From Pseudogymnoascus destructans (taxonomy: Eukaryota > Ascomycota > Leotiomycetes > Thelebolales > Thelebolaceae), in the NCBI RefSeq assembly GCF_001641265.1, contig NW_020167535.1, positions 1 through 64,000 of the forward strand: 64,000 bases of DNA. The letters run 5' to 3'. Position numbers and translations under genes: made by a program. Below are positions 63,467 to 64,000 of the stretch, one piece after another (position 1 is the first letter of the stretch; every line of letters begins with the position of its first letter). The notes below the pieces were generated by a model. That model was not told the DNA's origin and did not search any database. It saw nothing but the letters and a program-made list of their open reading frames with translations.

Positions 63467-64000
63467 TGTCATACTGACATTCGTTGCACTCAGTTTGCTA
63501 TCAAACTCAAGAGCAAACTTAGAAATCTCCTGCTCAAACCTACAAGTCACCATACATATCTTGGCTTATCACACCAACAACAGAAGCAATACTACTCAAC
63601 GATTGCTGCAAACTCTTCTACTACATCTGTTTATGCTACATACATCACGGCATATCATTTGGACACTCATTGAACAAGTTATTAAGAAAATCTCCTCCTT
63701 AAGGGGGTGGGCCAATACTACCACATGGCATATCTCTACCAACTAGAGGCCTAGGAACATGAACGATAGCTCTAGAAGCTTCTACAACCCTCTATGATTC
63801 ATTACACGTCATCGCTCCTTAGTTACCCACAAGATTGGTTAAGTTATGACATAATTTGTCTATAGGTACTCTGACCTTGGACCTCCTTTTCACTTCCTAT
63901 AGGCTAGGAACCCAAGAGATGGTTCTATGGGATTCTCTTACGTTCACTACATAATTAGCAAGCTAGTTGTGGGTCGCACTTGATTTCTAATACATTTACC
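63467..64000 (+). repeat. LTR family A, copy 5, runs off the window
   Basis: TGTCATACTGACATTCG... is almost identical to copy 1 at 1,086-1,620 and is preceded by CGCAG. The right end, and whether this is solo or the 5' LTR of a full element, cannot be seen. Confidence 0.9.

Noticed and set aside
1..64000. tRNA or rRNA genes
   Set aside because: No cloverleaf-like A/B box arrangement or rRNA-like sequence was found by reading; a tRNAscan-SE run would be needed to exclude a missed tRNA.

Overview
This window looks like a transposon-rich, gene-poor stretch of chromosome from a filamentous ascomycete (Pezizomycotina). The evidence is short GT-AG introns of about 45-75 bases with CTAAC-type branch sites, recognisable fungal genes (PAC1/LIS1, arginyl-tRNA synthetase, a mitochondrial BolA protein, a DUF4202 protein), fungal transposon families (Ty3/gypsy chromoviruses, Fot1/pogo, Tc1/mariner, hAT), and many repeat copies decayed by C-to-T and G-to-A changes, as expected from repeat-induced point mutation (RIP). 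No rRNA, tRNA or CRISPR was found.

Layout. 0.5-15 kb is a nested transposon stack: a Fot1-like relic holding a solo LTR, then a gypsy element (Gypsy-2a) split by a mariner element, which is itself split by a complete gypsy element (Gypsy-1) with a solo LTR inside its 5' LTR. 17.4-19.1 kb holds an intact MFS transporter. 20-36.5 kb is a second transposon block containing a reversed Gypsy-2b, two pogo elements, a second mariner with a Fot element inside it, and several solo LTRs. Three pieces of one GH31 (alpha-xylosidase-like) gene are scattered through this block. 36.6-39.9 kb holds an intact DUF4202 gene, a dead GH13 alpha-glucosidase and the last codons of an MFS sugar transporter. 39.9-45.8 kb is an apparently intact hAT transposon. 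45.8-50.7 kb is a gene island: an F5/8-type domain fragment, a broken metallophosphoesterase, BolA and ArgRS. 51.4-59.7 kb is mostly solo LTRs and relics. 60.4-61.9 kb is PAC1. The last kilobase returns to LTR sequence.

The most striking object is the hAT element at 39,914-45,812. Between matching terminal inverted repeats it carries an open four-exon transposase (932 aa), an unknown second gene, and a spliced, open histone H3-like gene (179 aa). The H3 tail keeps lysine 4 but has arginine at position 9 and has lost lysines 14, 18 and 23. A transposon carrying its own H3 variant that cannot be methylated at K9 suggests, as inference, a way to escape heterochromatic silencing. Second is a three-exon gene with conserved cysteines that lies antisense between pol and the 3' LTR in both Gypsy-2 copies.

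The host genes around the transposons (MFS transporter, GH31, GH13, MFS sugar transporter) look like the remains of an oligosaccharide-use cluster destroyed by insertions, rearrangement and RIP-type mutation. PAC1, ArgRS, BolA and DUF4202 are intact housekeeping-type genes that survive as islands.
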